Below are positions 49,697-59,606 of a DNA stretch of 64,000 bases, one piece after another. The notes below the pieces were generated by a model that searched no databases, was not told where the DNA came from, and saw only the letters and a program-made list of their open reading frames with translations. Position 1 is the first letter of the stretch. Every line of letters starts with the position of its first letter. The position numbers were made by a program, and so were the translations under genes. This stretch comes from an uncultured Clostridia bacterium (GTDB taxonomy: Bacteria; Bacillota; Clostridia; Christensenellales; Aristaeellaceae), in contig CAKTXR010000001.1 of assembly GCA_934631025.1 (NCBI GenBank), positions 1 to 64,000 of the forward strand, read 5' to 3'.

Positions 49697-50386
49697 ATGC
49701 AGAAGATACTGATTGTTGAGGACGAGAAGAAGCTGGCGCGCTATCTTCAGCTGGAGCTGATGCACGAGGGCTACGATATCCGCGTGGCGAACGACGGGCG
49801 CAGCGCCATCGAGCAGCACGAGGCCTGGGGGAGCGATCTGATATTGCTCGATCTGATGCTGCCCGAGCTGAGCGGCATCGAGGTGTGCCGCCGCATCCGC
49901 CAGCACGACGACGTGCCCATCATCATGCTGACCGCCAAGGACGACGTGTCCGACAAGGTCATGGGGCTGGACATGGGCGCGGACGACTATATGACCAAGC
50001 CCTTCGCCATCGAGGAGCTGCTGGCGCGCATCCGCGTGGCGCTCAAGCGGCATTCCTCCGAGCGGGAGGGCGGCGCGCGCGTGCTGGAGGAGGGGCCGCT
50101 CAGGCTCGACCGCGACAGCCGTGAGCTGAGCTGGAACGGCCAGAACATCCCCCTCACCAAGAAGGAATTTGATCTGCTGGAATATCTGATGCTCAACCGC
50201 GGCGTGGCCGTGAGCCGCAGCGAGCTGCTGGACAAGGTGTGGGGCTACAGCTATGTCGGCGATACCAACGTGGTGGACGTGTACATCCGCTATCTGCGCT
50301 GCAAGCTGGACGATCCCTTCCATGTCAAGCTCATCCACACGGTGCGCGGCGTGGGCTATCTGTTCAGGCTGGAGGAGGACGCTTAA
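49697..50386 (+). CDS. OmpR/PhoB family response regulator
   Basis: This 229-aa protein has a receiver domain with acidic pocket residues E8/D9, phospho-acceptor Asp52 (LILLDLML) and Lys in MLTAKDD. A winged-helix C-terminal domain follows (LSWNGQNIPLTKKEFDLLEYL; VDVYIRYLRCKL). It ends directly where the histidine kinase gene begins, so the pair is coupled. It is the transcriptional output of this system; target promoters are unknown. Confidence 0.95.
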   Translation: MQKILIVEDEKKLARYLQLELMHEGYDIRVANDGRSAIEQHEAWGSDLILLDLMLPELSGIEVCRRIRQHDDVPIIMLTAKDDVSDKVMGLDMGADDYMTKPFAIEELLARIRVALKRHSSEREGGARVLEEGPLRLDRDSRELSWNGQNIPLTKKEFDLLEYLMLNRGVAVSRSELLDKVWGYSYVGDTNVVDVYIRYLRCKLDDPFHVKLIHTVRGVGYLFRLEEDA

Positions 50387-51643
50387 ATGGCGCAGGAGGA
50401 GACGCGCAAGCGGTCGCTGAGCGAGCGCATCGCCGGCCAGTATTCGCTCTATCTTTTGCGCACGATGGCGCTGATGCTGCTCGTGTTTACGCTGGTCTAC
50501 TGGCTCACAGCGGTGATCTATGCCAACCGCGTCTGCTCGGCCACGCTCGAGCGGCTTTCGGACAGCCAGTGGCAGGCTGGCTGCTATATGATCGGCGATA
50601 CCGGCCTGACGCGCATCGACGGCGAGGGCATCGAGCCTTCTGTGATGCCGCAGAGAGCGGATGGCGCGCTGGTGCTGATCCGCCAGAGGGGCCTTCTGAC
50701 CGTCGTGCTGGGCATGGGCAATTACGCCGTGATGTACGTCGCACTGATCCTGACGCTCACGGCGGTGGAGCTGGTCCGGCTGCGCATCATGCGGCGGCGG
50801 GCGGGGCAGATCAGCCGCAAGGCGCTCCAGCCCATCTCCGAAATCGTCACCGCGGCCAAGCGGATGTCGGCCAGCCGGCTGAGCGAGCGCATCGCCGCCG
50901 ACGGCGCGCGGGACGAGCTGCGCGAGCTGATCGACGTGCTCAACGAAATGCTCACGCGCATCGAGCTGGCCTACAACAATCAGAAGCAGTTCGTTTCCGA
51001 CGCGTCGCACGAGCTGCGCACGCCCATCGCCGTCATACAGGGCTATGCTGATATGCTCGATCGCTGGGGCAAGTCCGATCCCGAGGTGCGCGACGAGGCC
51101 ATCGCCGCCATACGTGCCGAGAGCCGCGGAATGAAGGAGCTGGTGGAGCAGCTGCTGTTCATCGCGCGGCACGAAAACGCCAATCACCGCTATGAGATGG
51201 AATATTTCGATCTGGGCGAAATGGCCGCCGAAACGCTGCGCGAAACGCAGATGATTGCGGGCGATCATCACGTCGAGACGAAGAGCATGGAGAGTGTGCT
51301 GGTTCACGGCGACCGAAACGCGCTCAAGCAGGCGCTGCGCATCTTTCTGGACAACGCGCTCAAGTATACCGCCGCGGACGGCACGATCGCGCTCTCCTGC
51401 GTGCGGGAAGGCTCGTGGGCGCGGCTCACCGTGGCGGATAACGGCGTGGGCATTGCCAAAGAGGATTTGCGCCGCGTGTTCGATCGCTTTTACAGAACGC
51501 CGGACGCGCGCGGCGGCGAGGTGGACGGCCACGGTCTGGGGCTGAGCATCGCGCGCATGATCGTGCAGGCGCACGGCGGTCGCATCGAGGTGCAGTCCCG
51601 TCCGGGCGCAGGCTCGCGCTTTCACATACTGCTGCCCGTGTGA
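50387..51643 (+). CDS. Sensor histidine kinase
   Basis: This is a 418-aa protein. Two membrane helices (about 25-46 and 112-130) enclose a small extracellular sensing region of about 65 residues. A HAMP-like segment follows (QPISEIVTAAKRMSASRLSERI), then the dimerisation domain with His208 in SDASHELRTPIAVIQGYADML, and an ATPase domain with FLDNALKYTAADG, VADNGVGI and GHGLGLSI. The start codon abuts the regulator stop. The small sensor loop suggests membrane or small-ligand sensing. Confidence 0.95.
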   Translation: MAQEETRKRSLSERIAGQYSLYLLRTMALMLLVFTLVYWLTAVIYANRVCSATLERLSDSQWQAGCYMIGDTGLTRIDGEGIEPSVMPQRADGALVLIRQRGLLTVVLGMGNYAVMYVALILTLTAVELVRLRIMRRRAGQISRKALQPISEIVTAAKRMSASRLSERIAADGARDELRELIDVLNEMLTRIELAYNNQKQFVSDASHELRTPIAVIQGYADMLDRWGKSDPEVRDEAIAAIRAESRGMKELVEQLLFIARHENANHRYEMEYFDLGEMAAETLRETQMIAGDHHVETKSMESVLVHGDRNALKQALRIFLDNALKYTAADGTIALSCVREGSWARLTVADNGVGIAKEDLRRVFDRFYRTPDARGGEVDGHGLGLSIARMIVQAHGGRIEVQSRPGAGSRFHILLPV

Positions 51644-51652
51644 TATAGATAG

Positions 51653-51679
51653 AACCGTCGCTTCCATGCGGCGGTTTTT
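51653..51679 (+). terminator. Terminator of the two-component operon
   Basis: AACCGTCGC and GCGGCGGTT pair around TTCCAT, followed by TTT. Confidence 0.75.
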
Positions 51680-51703
51680 GCGTTGTCAGGGGAAAAGCGC
51701 GCG

Positions 51704-51732
51704 TTGACAGGAGCGGAAAATCAATGTAGAAT
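51704..51732 (+). promoter_or_regulatory. Promoter of the DUF4091 gene
   Basis: A perfect TTGACA (51704-51709) and TAGAAT (51727-51732) are 17 bp apart, 66 bp before the start codon. Confidence 0.78.
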
Positions 51733-51797
51733 AGGGGTGGGATTCGGCATACTGCGCCGAATCTCACCGAAGAGAAAATAGCGGAGGATTTATCGCC

Positions 51798-53453
51798 ATG
51801 AGTGTTTTGCAGCTCAAGCTGATCAGCGCGCTGGAAAAGGTGTTCCTGGACGAGGAGCCGGTCGAGCGCCCTGAGGACGGACAACTGTCCGGCTTTCAGA
51901 ATGAAACGATTTCCTTTCAGGCGGCCTACACCGCGGATTCGAACGGCCCCGTTTATGTGACCTGCCGCGTGGAATCGCCCATCAAGGCGCATGTCCATGT
52001 GCGCCGCGTCGGCCATGTGCCGGTGCGTTTCACCTGCTTTAAGGACAGCGGCGACAACTATCTGCGCAAGACGCCCGGCCTGTATCCCGACGTGCTTCAG
52101 GAAATCGGCGCGCACAATCTGCGCGCGCGCGGCGGACAGTGGGACACGCTGTGGATCGACGTGGAGCCGAACGGCGAGGTTGAGCCGGGCGATTACCCGA
52201 TCACGATCGAGCTGTCGACCGACAAGCCCGAGGACGAGCCGGTCAGGCGCACGCAGATTGTGCGCATACTGCCCGGCTGCCTGCCGCATCAGGCGCTCAT
52301 CCACACAAAGTGGTTCCATTACGACGGACTGAGCCACTATTATCATGTGCCGGTGTTCTCCGAGGAGCATTGGCGCATTACGGAAAACTTCATGCGCGCC
52401 GCCGTGAAGCGGGGCATCAACATGATCATGATGCCCACGCACACCCCGCCGCTGGACACCCGCGTGGGTACGGAGCGCCTGACCGCGCAGCTGGTGGATG
52501 TTTACGTCAATGACGGCGTTTACTCCTTCGGCTTTGACAAGCTGCGCCGCTGGGTGGATATGGCCGAGCGCTGCGGCGTGGAATACTATGAGATCGCCCA
52601 CTTCTTCACGCAGTGGGGCGCTCACGCCGCGCCCAAGATCATGGCGACGGTGGACGGCGAATACAAGCGCATATTCGGCTGGGATACGCCGGCGGACGGC
52701 GAGGCCTACCGCACGTTCATCGACGCATATCTGCCCGCGCTGCTGGGCGAGCTGAAGGCGCTGGGCGTGGACAAAAAGTGCTGGTTCCACGTCTCCGACG
52801 AGCCGAGCGCCGAGCATCTGGACAGCTATCTGGCGGCCAAGGCGCTCATTGCGAGGCACCTTCAGGGCTATCCGATCATGGACGCGCTCTCCAATATCGA
52901 GTTTTACAAGAGCGGCGCGGTCGAGCGGCCCGTTCCGGCGAGCAACCACATCGAGCCGTTCCTCGAGGCAAACGTGCCCGGCCTGTGGACGTATTACTGC
53001 GTGGGCCAGCATCGCGATGTGAGCAATATGTTCATGTCCATGCCCTCCGCGCGCAACCGCATACTGGGCGTGCAGCTGTACAAGTTCCGCATCGCGGGCT
53101 TCCTCCAGTGGGGCTACAACTTCTATAACGCGCAGTATTCGGACTATCCGGTCGATCCCTATGCGGTCACCGACGGCGACGGCTTCTCGCCCGCGGGCGA
53201 TTGTTTCCAGGTCTATCCGGGTGAGGGCGGCGTGCCGGAGGAGTCCATCCGCATGATGGTGACGACGCACGCCCTTCAGGATCTGCGCGCCATGCAGTGG
53301 CTGGAGACGCTGGTCGGCCGCGAGCGCGTGCTGGAGCTGATCGACGGCGAACTGAGCGAGCCGGTGACGTTTAACCGCTATCCGCGCAGCAACGATTATC
53401 TGCTGAACCTGCGCCGCCGCGTCAACGAGGAAATCGTCAAAGCGCGCGGGTAA
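51798..53453 (+). CDS. DUF4091 (GH123-like) protein
   Basis: This 551-aa protein is preceded by GGAGG. It has an N-terminal beta-sandwich (VLQLKLISALEKVFLDEEPV; QNETISFQAAYTAD) and a TIM-barrel-like centre with WFHYDGLSHYYHV and FHVSDEPS, the DE pair that marks catalytic acids in GH123-type beta-N-acetylgalactosaminidases. The LQWGYNFYNAQYSDYPVDPYAVTDGDGFSPAGD segment close to the C-terminus is a well-known DUF4091 block. No signal peptide is visible. It probably acts on N-acetylated glycans taken into the cell, by homology only. Confidence 0.82.
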   Translation: MSVLQLKLISALEKVFLDEEPVERPEDGQLSGFQNETISFQAAYTADSNGPVYVTCRVESPIKAHVHVRRVGHVPVRFTCFKDSGDNYLRKTPGLYPDVLQEIGAHNLRARGGQWDTLWIDVEPNGEVEPGDYPITIELSTDKPEDEPVRRTQIVRILPGCLPHQALIHTKWFHYDGLSHYYHVPVFSEEHWRITENFMRAAVKRGINMIMMPTHTPPLDTRVGTERLTAQLVDVYVNDGVYSFGFDKLRRWVDMAERCGVEYYEIAHFFTQWGAHAAPKIMATVDGEYKRIFGWDTPADGEAYRTFIDAYLPALLGELKALGVDKKCWFHVSDEPSAEHLDSYLAAKALIARHLQGYPIMDALSNIEFYKSGAVERPVPASNHIEPFLEANVPGLWTYYCVGQHRDVSNMFMSMPSARNRILGVQLYKFRIAGFLQWGYNFYNAQYSDYPVDPYAVTDGDGFSPAGDCFQVYPGEGGVPEESIRMMVTTHALQDLRAMQWLETLVGRERVLELIDGELSEPVTFNRYPRSNDYLLNLRRRVNEEIVKARG

Positions 53454-53466
53454 ACAGTCTTTTTTC

Positions 53467-53499
53467 GGGACGGTGTATAAAAAGCCGTCCCGCTTTTTT
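53467..53499 (+). terminator. Terminator of the DUF4091 gene
   Basis: GGGACGG (53467-53473) pairs with CCGTCCC (53485-53491), then GC and seven Ts. Confidence 0.85.
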
Positions 53500-53511
53500 T
53501 GCGCCGCCGGA

Positions 53512-53540
53512 TTGCATAACGGGGCGGTTTGTGATAGGAT
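53512..53540 (+). promoter_or_regulatory. Promoter of the HAD-hydrolase operon
   Basis: TTGCAT (53512-53517) and TAGGAT (53535-53540) are 17 bp apart; the genes from 53583 to 57518 lie downstream with short gaps except one of 225 bp. Confidence 0.6.
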
Positions 53541-53582
53541 TAGAGCATATCGATTGCACATTGCATAAAGGACGGTGTATCC

Positions 53583-54377
53583 GTGAAAAACAAGAAGAAC
53601 GTCAGAGACGTCAAGTGCTTCCTGCTGGATATGGACGGCACGTTTTATCTGGGCGACCGACTGCTGGACGGTTCGCTGGATTTCATCCGCGCGGTGGAGG
53701 AGAGCGGCCGCGATTATCTCTTTTTGACCAACAATTCCTCGCACAACGCGGTCTATTATGTCGAAAAGCTCAAGCGCATGGGGCTGACCGTGCCGCGCGA
53801 GAAGGTGCTCACCTCCGGACAGGCGACCGCCATGAAGGCGCGTCTGCTCTATCCGGGCAAGAAGGCGTTCGTGCTGGGCAACGAATATCTCTTTGAGGAA
53901 CTGCGCGAATACGGCGTGGCGATCGATCAGCAGCACCCCGATTACGTCATCATCGGCTACGATACCACGCTGGACTACGCCAAGATGACCGCCGTGTGCG
54001 ATTTCGTGCGCGACGGACTGCCCTATGTGGCGACGCACCCCGATTACAACTGCCCGACGGAAACCGGCTTTGCACCCGACATCGGCGCGATCATGGCCTT
54101 CATCGAGGCCTCGACCGGCCGCCGTCCCGATCTGATTGTCGGCAAGCCCCACGCGGGCATTGTGGACGCGGCGCTCGAGCGCACGGGCCTCAAGGCCGGC
54201 GAAATGGCCATGGTGGGAGATCGGCTCTACACCGACATTGAGACCGGCCTGCGCCACGGCATGACCGCCATACTGGTCATGACCGGCGAAACCACCGAGG
54301 AAATGCTCGCTCGCAGCGAGACGAAGCCCGATCTCAAATACGGATGGCTCGCCGACATGATCCCCGAACTGAAATGA
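53583..54377 (+). CDS. HAD-IIA family sugar/nucleotide phosphatase (NagD-like)
   Basis: This 264-aa protein starts with a GTG at 53583. Catalytic motif I is LLDMDGTFYLGD with nucleophile Asp16 and Asp18; motif II TNNSS; motif III Lys in IVGKPH; motif IV GDRLYTDIE. The C2-type cap and NagD layout point to phosphatases for sugar phosphates or nucleotides such as UMP. It lies 24 nt before the GNAT-hydrolase fusion, so it may dephosphorylate products of that pathway. Confidence 0.92.
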   Translation: MKNKKNVRDVKCFLLDMDGTFYLGDRLLDGSLDFIRAVEESGRDYLFLTNNSSHNAVYYVEKLKRMGLTVPREKVLTSGQATAMKARLLYPGKKAFVLGNEYLFEELREYGVAIDQQHPDYVIIGYDTTLDYAKMTAVCDFVRDGLPYVATHPDYNCPTETGFAPDIGAIMAFIEASTGRRPDLIVGKPHAGIVDAALERTGLKAGEMAMVGDRLYTDIETGLRHGMTAILVMTGETTEEMLARSETKPDLKYGWLADMIPELK

Positions 54378-54401
54378 GTTAAGACGAGGAGGCTGCGGTC
54401 A

Positions 54402-55706
54402 ATGGGCGATTACAGACAGCTGAAGATGTACACCTCGCTGAAGCGGACGCTGCCCGAAATGGGCGCTCTGCCGGATCGAATGGCGCTGCACACGGCCGAC
54501 GAGTACAGCCGCGCGGCGTGGAACTGGATCATCCGCGCGTCGTTCGGCGACGACAAATGGGACTATAAGACGACGATCGAGGACGACCCGACCTGCGCGC
54601 CGGAGCGGACGTTCTTCGTCTCCTGCCACAGCGCGGACATTGCCACCACCGCCGCCCGCATCATGGAGGACGGCACCGGCCGCGTCCACATGGTGGGCAC
54701 GCACCCGACGTGGACGGGCCTGAGCGCGGCGCGCTATACCGTGCTGGCGGCGATGAAGAGCCTTCAGGACGCGGGCGTGACCGACTGCTATCTCTCGACC
54801 GACGATTTCAGAAAGCCCGCGATCAAAATCTATAAGGAGCTGGGCTTTGCGCCCTGTTATGAGCCGGACGATCAGGAGATGATCGACCGCTGGGCGGCCA
54901 TCGAGCGCGACATGGCGGCCTATCGCAAAAAGGAGAAAAAGCCGATTCTTCTCTGGCCGGACGGCGACGCGCCCGATACCGCGGCGTGCGGCTCTCAGGC
55001 ACAGCCCTCGCTCATGCCCTATCCCGTGGCCGGCTCGAAGGGCGCCGTGATCGTCTGTCCCGGCGGCGGCTATCACATCAAGGCCTGTCACGAGGGCGCG
55101 CCCATCGCGCGGGCGATCAGCGCGAGCGGCGTGTCGGCGTTCGTGCTGGACTACCGCGTGCAGCCGTTCACCTCGGTGGATACGCCCATCGGCGACGGAC
55201 TGCGCGCCGTTCGGCTTCTGCGCAGCATGGGCTATGAGAAGGTCGCAATCCTCGGCTTCTCCGCGGGCGGACACATCAGCGGCATGGCCGCCGTGCGCGG
55301 CGATGCGGGCAATCCCGACGCAGCTGACCCCGTCGAGCGCTTTGCCTCGCGGCCGGACGCGTTCGTGCCCTGCTACGGCGCGACCAGCTACTATCGCTTC
55401 CGCGCGCATCCCCACGACATCATCGGCGCAGGCGACTGGAAAAAGGCCGCCGACTATTCCGCCGAGTGCTGCGTGACGCGCGACACTCCGCCGGCGTTCA
55501 TCTGGCATACGGCGGATGACAATGTGGTGCCGGTCGAGAGCGCCTATGATCTGGCGCGGGCGCTGGCGGCGCACGGCGTGCCCTGCGAGATGCACATCTA
55601 TCCGCACGGCCCGCACGGTCTGGGTCAGGCGACGGGCTATCCCGACATCCAGCAGTGGCCGGCTCTGCTGGGCAAATGGCTGATTTCGCTGGGCTTCGGG
55701 GCGTAG
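54402..55706 (+). CDS. GNAT acetyltransferase fused to alpha/beta hydrolase (esterase-like)
   Basis: This is a 434-aa protein. Residues 1 to about 175 form a GNAT-like domain (MVGTHPTWTGLSAARYTVLAAMKSL acyl-CoA loop; LSTDDFRKPAIKIYKELGFAPCYEP strand-helix pair). From about 182 a BD-FAE/acetyl-xylan esterase-type hydrolase follows: oxyanion loop PGGGY (220-224), nucleophile Ser287 (GFSAGGH), acid Asp in WHTADDNVVPVES and base His in YPHGPHGLG. Two separate homologues of the hydrolase half follow downstream. One protein with both acyl-transfer and ester-cleaving parts suggests acetyl exchange on a sugar. Confidence 0.85.
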   Translation: MGDYRQLKMYTSLKRTLPEMGALPDRMALHTADEYSRAAWNWIIRASFGDDKWDYKTTIEDDPTCAPERTFFVSCHSADIATTAARIMEDGTGRVHMVGTHPTWTGLSAARYTVLAAMKSLQDAGVTDCYLSTDDFRKPAIKIYKELGFAPCYEPDDQEMIDRWAAIERDMAAYRKKEKKPILLWPDGDAPDTAACGSQAQPSLMPYPVAGSKGAVIVCPGGGYHIKACHEGAPIARAISASGVSAFVLDYRVQPFTSVDTPIGDGLRAVRLLRSMGYEKVAILGFSAGGHISGMAAVRGDAGNPDAADPVERFASRPDAFVPCYGATSYYRFRAHPHDIIGAGDWKKAADYSAECCVTRDTPPAFIWHTADDNVVPVESAYDLARALAAHGVPCEMHIYPHGPHGLGQATGYPDIQQWPALLGKWLISLGFGA

Positions 55707-55931
55707 GAACGGAACAGCGCGCTGAAGGCTCGAAGCGACGTGTGCGGTAGCTTGTTCGCTGTTGTGTATTGAAGCTGGACTGATGCGAACGCTCTTCAGA
55801 AATTGCAACGTTTGAAAGCCGGAAATCAAACGCCGCGCTTTTTGCGAAAAATTCGTTCAAACCGGCGGCTCCCTTTCTGAACCGCCAAACGACGATATTC
55901 ATATGAAAAAGCTCAAAGGAGTGAAATATTT

Positions 55932-56726
55932 ATGGATCTGATTCTCGATCATGAAACCATTAAGCTGTGGCCGGGCGACGCGCCCTATACGCAGGACAGC
56001 CCCGAGCAGCGCCAGCCCTCGCTTCTGCCCTATCCCGTGGACGGCGCGAAGGGCGCGGTGGTGATCTGCCCCGGCGGCGGCTATTGCATGAAGGCCGATC
56101 ACGAGGGCCGCGACATCGCCAAAATGCTCAACGAGGCGGGTGCGGCCGCGTATGTGCTGGATTACCGCGTCAAGCCCTGCCATTACGAAGCGCCGCTCTC
56201 CGATGCGAAGCGCGCCATTCGTCTGGTGCGCTCCATGGGCTATGAGAAGGTCGCGATTCTGGGTTTCTCGGCGGGCGGCCATCTGTGCTGCGCCGCGGCG
56301 ACGCTCTATGACGCGGGCAATCCCGACGCGGATGATCCGATCGAGCGCATTTCCTCGCGCCCGGACGGCTTCATTCCCTGCTATGCCGTTGTGAGCTTTA
56401 CCTCCTTCCGCCATCAGGGCTCGGTTGAAAACCTGCTGGGCGACAAAGCGCAGGATTACGCGCTGCTGCGCCGCTTTTCCGCCGAGCTGAACGTGACGGC
56501 CGATACGCCGCCCGCCTTCATATGGCACACCTCGACCGACACCGGCGTGCCGGTGGAGAACAGCATCAATCTGGCCGCGGCGCTGACCCATGCCGGCGTG
56601 CCGGTGGAGATGCACATATTCCCCGTGGGCGGCCACGGCCTGGGGCTTGCGCCCGATCTGCCCATTGTCGCGCAGTGGGCGGGACTGTGCCAGAAGTGGC
56701 TGCTGAGCCAGGGCTACGGAAAGTGA
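55932..56726 (+). CDS. Alpha/beta hydrolase, BD-FAE/xylan-esterase-like, paralogue 2
   Basis: This 264-aa protein follows AAAGGAG. It has the catalytic set PGGGY (47-51), Ser113 (GFSAGGH), Asp in WHTSTDTGVPVEN, and His in VGGHGLG. It is homologous to the hydrolase half of the preceding gene and to the next gene. A block of about 100 bp (56155-56260) is nearly identical to 56951-57055 in the next gene, which suggests recent duplication or gene conversion. It lacks a signal peptide. Probably it de-acetylates imported glycans, by family resemblance. Confidence 0.88.
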   Translation: MDLILDHETIKLWPGDAPYTQDSPEQRQPSLLPYPVDGAKGAVVICPGGGYCMKADHEGRDIAKMLNEAGAAAYVLDYRVKPCHYEAPLSDAKRAIRLVRSMGYEKVAILGFSAGGHLCCAAATLYDAGNPDADDPIERISSRPDGFIPCYAVVSFTSFRHQGSVENLLGDKAQDYALLRRFSAELNVTADTPPAFIWHTSTDTGVPVENSINLAAALTHAGVPVEMHIFPVGGHGLGLAPDLPIVAQWAGLCQKWLLSQGYGK

Positions 56727-56735
56727 GGGCGCGCC

Positions 56736-57518
56736 ATGCAGGAGCATAGAATTATTCCGCTCTGGCCGGATCAGACCGCGCCCTACAGCGAATTTTCTCC
56801 CGAGCAGGATCAGCCCTCCGTGCGCGAGTTCGCCGTGAGCGGCGCGCGCAGCGCCATGGTGATCTGCCCCGGCGGCGGCTATGGCTGCAAGGTGGCGCAC
56901 GAGAAGGATCCCATCGCGAAGATCTACGAACAGGCGGGCATCGCCGGCTATATCCTCGATTACCGCGTCAAGCCCTGCCATTACGAAGCGCCGCTCTCCG
57001 ACGTGAAGCGCGCCATCCGTCTGGTGCGTTCCATGGGCTATGAGAAGGTGGGCGTTGTGGGCTTCTCGGCGGGCGGCCATGTGTGCTGCTCCGCGGCGAC
57101 GCTCTATGATCTGGGCGATCCCGACGCGGCCGATCCGATCGAGCGCCTGTCCTCGCGCCCGGATGCGTTCGTTTCGAGCTATTCCGTGGTGAGCTTCGTC
57201 TCCTTCCCGCATCAGGGCTCGCTGAAGAGCCTTATGGGCGATCACAGCGCCGATTACAAGCTGCTGCGGCGCTTCTCTGCCGAGCTGAACGTCACCGGCG
57301 ATACGCCGCCCGGCTTTATCTGGCACAGCTGTGGCGATCAGCTTGTTCCCGTCGAGAACAGCATCCAGCTGGCGAAGGCGATGGCCGAGGCCGGCGCGCC
57401 GTTCGAGCTGCACATTTTCCCCGGCGGCTGCCATGGCGCGGGCGTGGCCAGTCCGGATGAAAACGCCGAGAAGTGGGCGCCGATGAGCATCGGCTGGCTC
57501 AAGGATCTGGGATTCTGA
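56736..57518 (+). CDS. Alpha/beta hydrolase, BD-FAE/xylan-esterase-like, paralogue 3
   Basis: This 260-aa protein starts 9 nt after the previous gene. The catalytic residues are intact: PGGGY (45-49), Ser111 (GFSAGGH), Asp in WHSCGDQLVPVEN, His in GGCHGAG. It differs from paralogue 2 mainly in the lid region (residues about 45-65) and the acid loop, which could give different substrate choice. It is the last gene of the operon and is closed by a strong terminator. Confidence 0.88.
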   Translation: MQEHRIIPLWPDQTAPYSEFSPEQDQPSVREFAVSGARSAMVICPGGGYGCKVAHEKDPIAKIYEQAGIAGYILDYRVKPCHYEAPLSDVKRAIRLVRSMGYEKVGVVGFSAGGHVCCSAATLYDLGDPDAADPIERLSSRPDAFVSSYSVVSFVSFPHQGSLKSLMGDHSADYKLLRRFSAELNVTGDTPPGFIWHSCGDQLVPVENSIQLAKAMAEAGAPFELHIFPGGCHGAGVASPDENAEKWAPMSIGWLKDLGF

Positions 57519-57535
57519 GTTTTGAAAGAGATAAA

Positions 57536-57581
57536 CGCTGCGCTTCGAGGGGGTTCCCCTTCGGAGCACAGCGCCTTTTTA
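57536..57581 (+). terminator. Terminator of the hydrolase operon
   Basis: CGCTG-C-GCTTCGAGGGGG pairs with CCCCTTCGGAGC-A-CAGCG, then CC and five Ts. Confidence 0.85.
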
Positions 57582-57677
57582 TAGGGTTAAATGAATTAAG
57601 ATTCATCATTTTGTGGCATACGGTGAATTAAAACAAGTCATCAACGAAATATATGCGGCGAAATTCAGGATTTGTGC

Positions 57678-57706
57678 TTGACAGGCCGAGGAAATCAGAC
57701 TACAAT
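57678..57706 (+). promoter_or_regulatory. Promoter of rny
   Basis: A perfect TTGACA (57678-57683) and TACAAT (57701-57706) are 17 bp apart. Transcription from here would give a leader of about 300 nt. Confidence 0.75.
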
Positions 57707-57712
57707 AATTCT

Positions 57713-58010
57713 GTTAGCTTTTAATCGGGTTTTAATGCCCGGTTCAGACTAAAATTTTGCCTGGGCTTGTTTCTGAAAATTATTGGATGCCGGACAAGGC
57801 GTCTTTACGGTCTTTTACGCGAAATGGTTTGGAAATGGCTGGATATTTCGGCTCAATAGACGGCTGCGCGGCGCGTTTTGTTCCCGCGCGGGCTATGTCT
57901 GCGGTCAAATCGTGTGGCGGGTCGTTTTTTTGCGTCTGGAACGGCGGCGGTCTGTATTTTTGGAAACGAGTCCTCGCGCCTGCTCAGGCAGGGAAGGAGG
58001 AGACGGTTCA
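57713..58010 (+). other. Long untranslated leader of rny
   Basis: About 300 nt separate the promoter from the TTG start of rny. No protein-coding gene is supported. There is a small hairpin ATCGGGTTTTAATGCCCGGT (57724-57743) near the start and a GC-rich segment followed by TTTTTTT (57918-57937), which may form an internal terminator or attenuator. RNase Y leaders may be targets of self-control, but no known riboswitch is recognised. Confidence 0.5.
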
Positions 58011-59552
<1,542 letters not shown>

Positions 59553-59569
59553 ATATGGATTTTTCAGCA

Positions 59570-59606
59570 CCCCGACGGTATGCACGCCGCCGGGGCGTTT
59601 TTTTGT
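59570..59606 (+). terminator. Terminator of rny
   Basis: CCCCG-ACGG and CCG-CCGGGG arms are followed by seven Ts. Confidence 0.85.

Noticed and set aside
49643..54257. Minus-strand open frames opposite the two-component system, DUF4091 and HAD genes
   Set aside because: They mirror the real genes' codon pattern and lack ribosome sites and motifs.
57783..58010. Upstream extension of RNase Y
   Set aside because: The extension would bury the membrane helix behind 76 non-conserved residues; the TTG at 58011 has GGAGG at the right distance.
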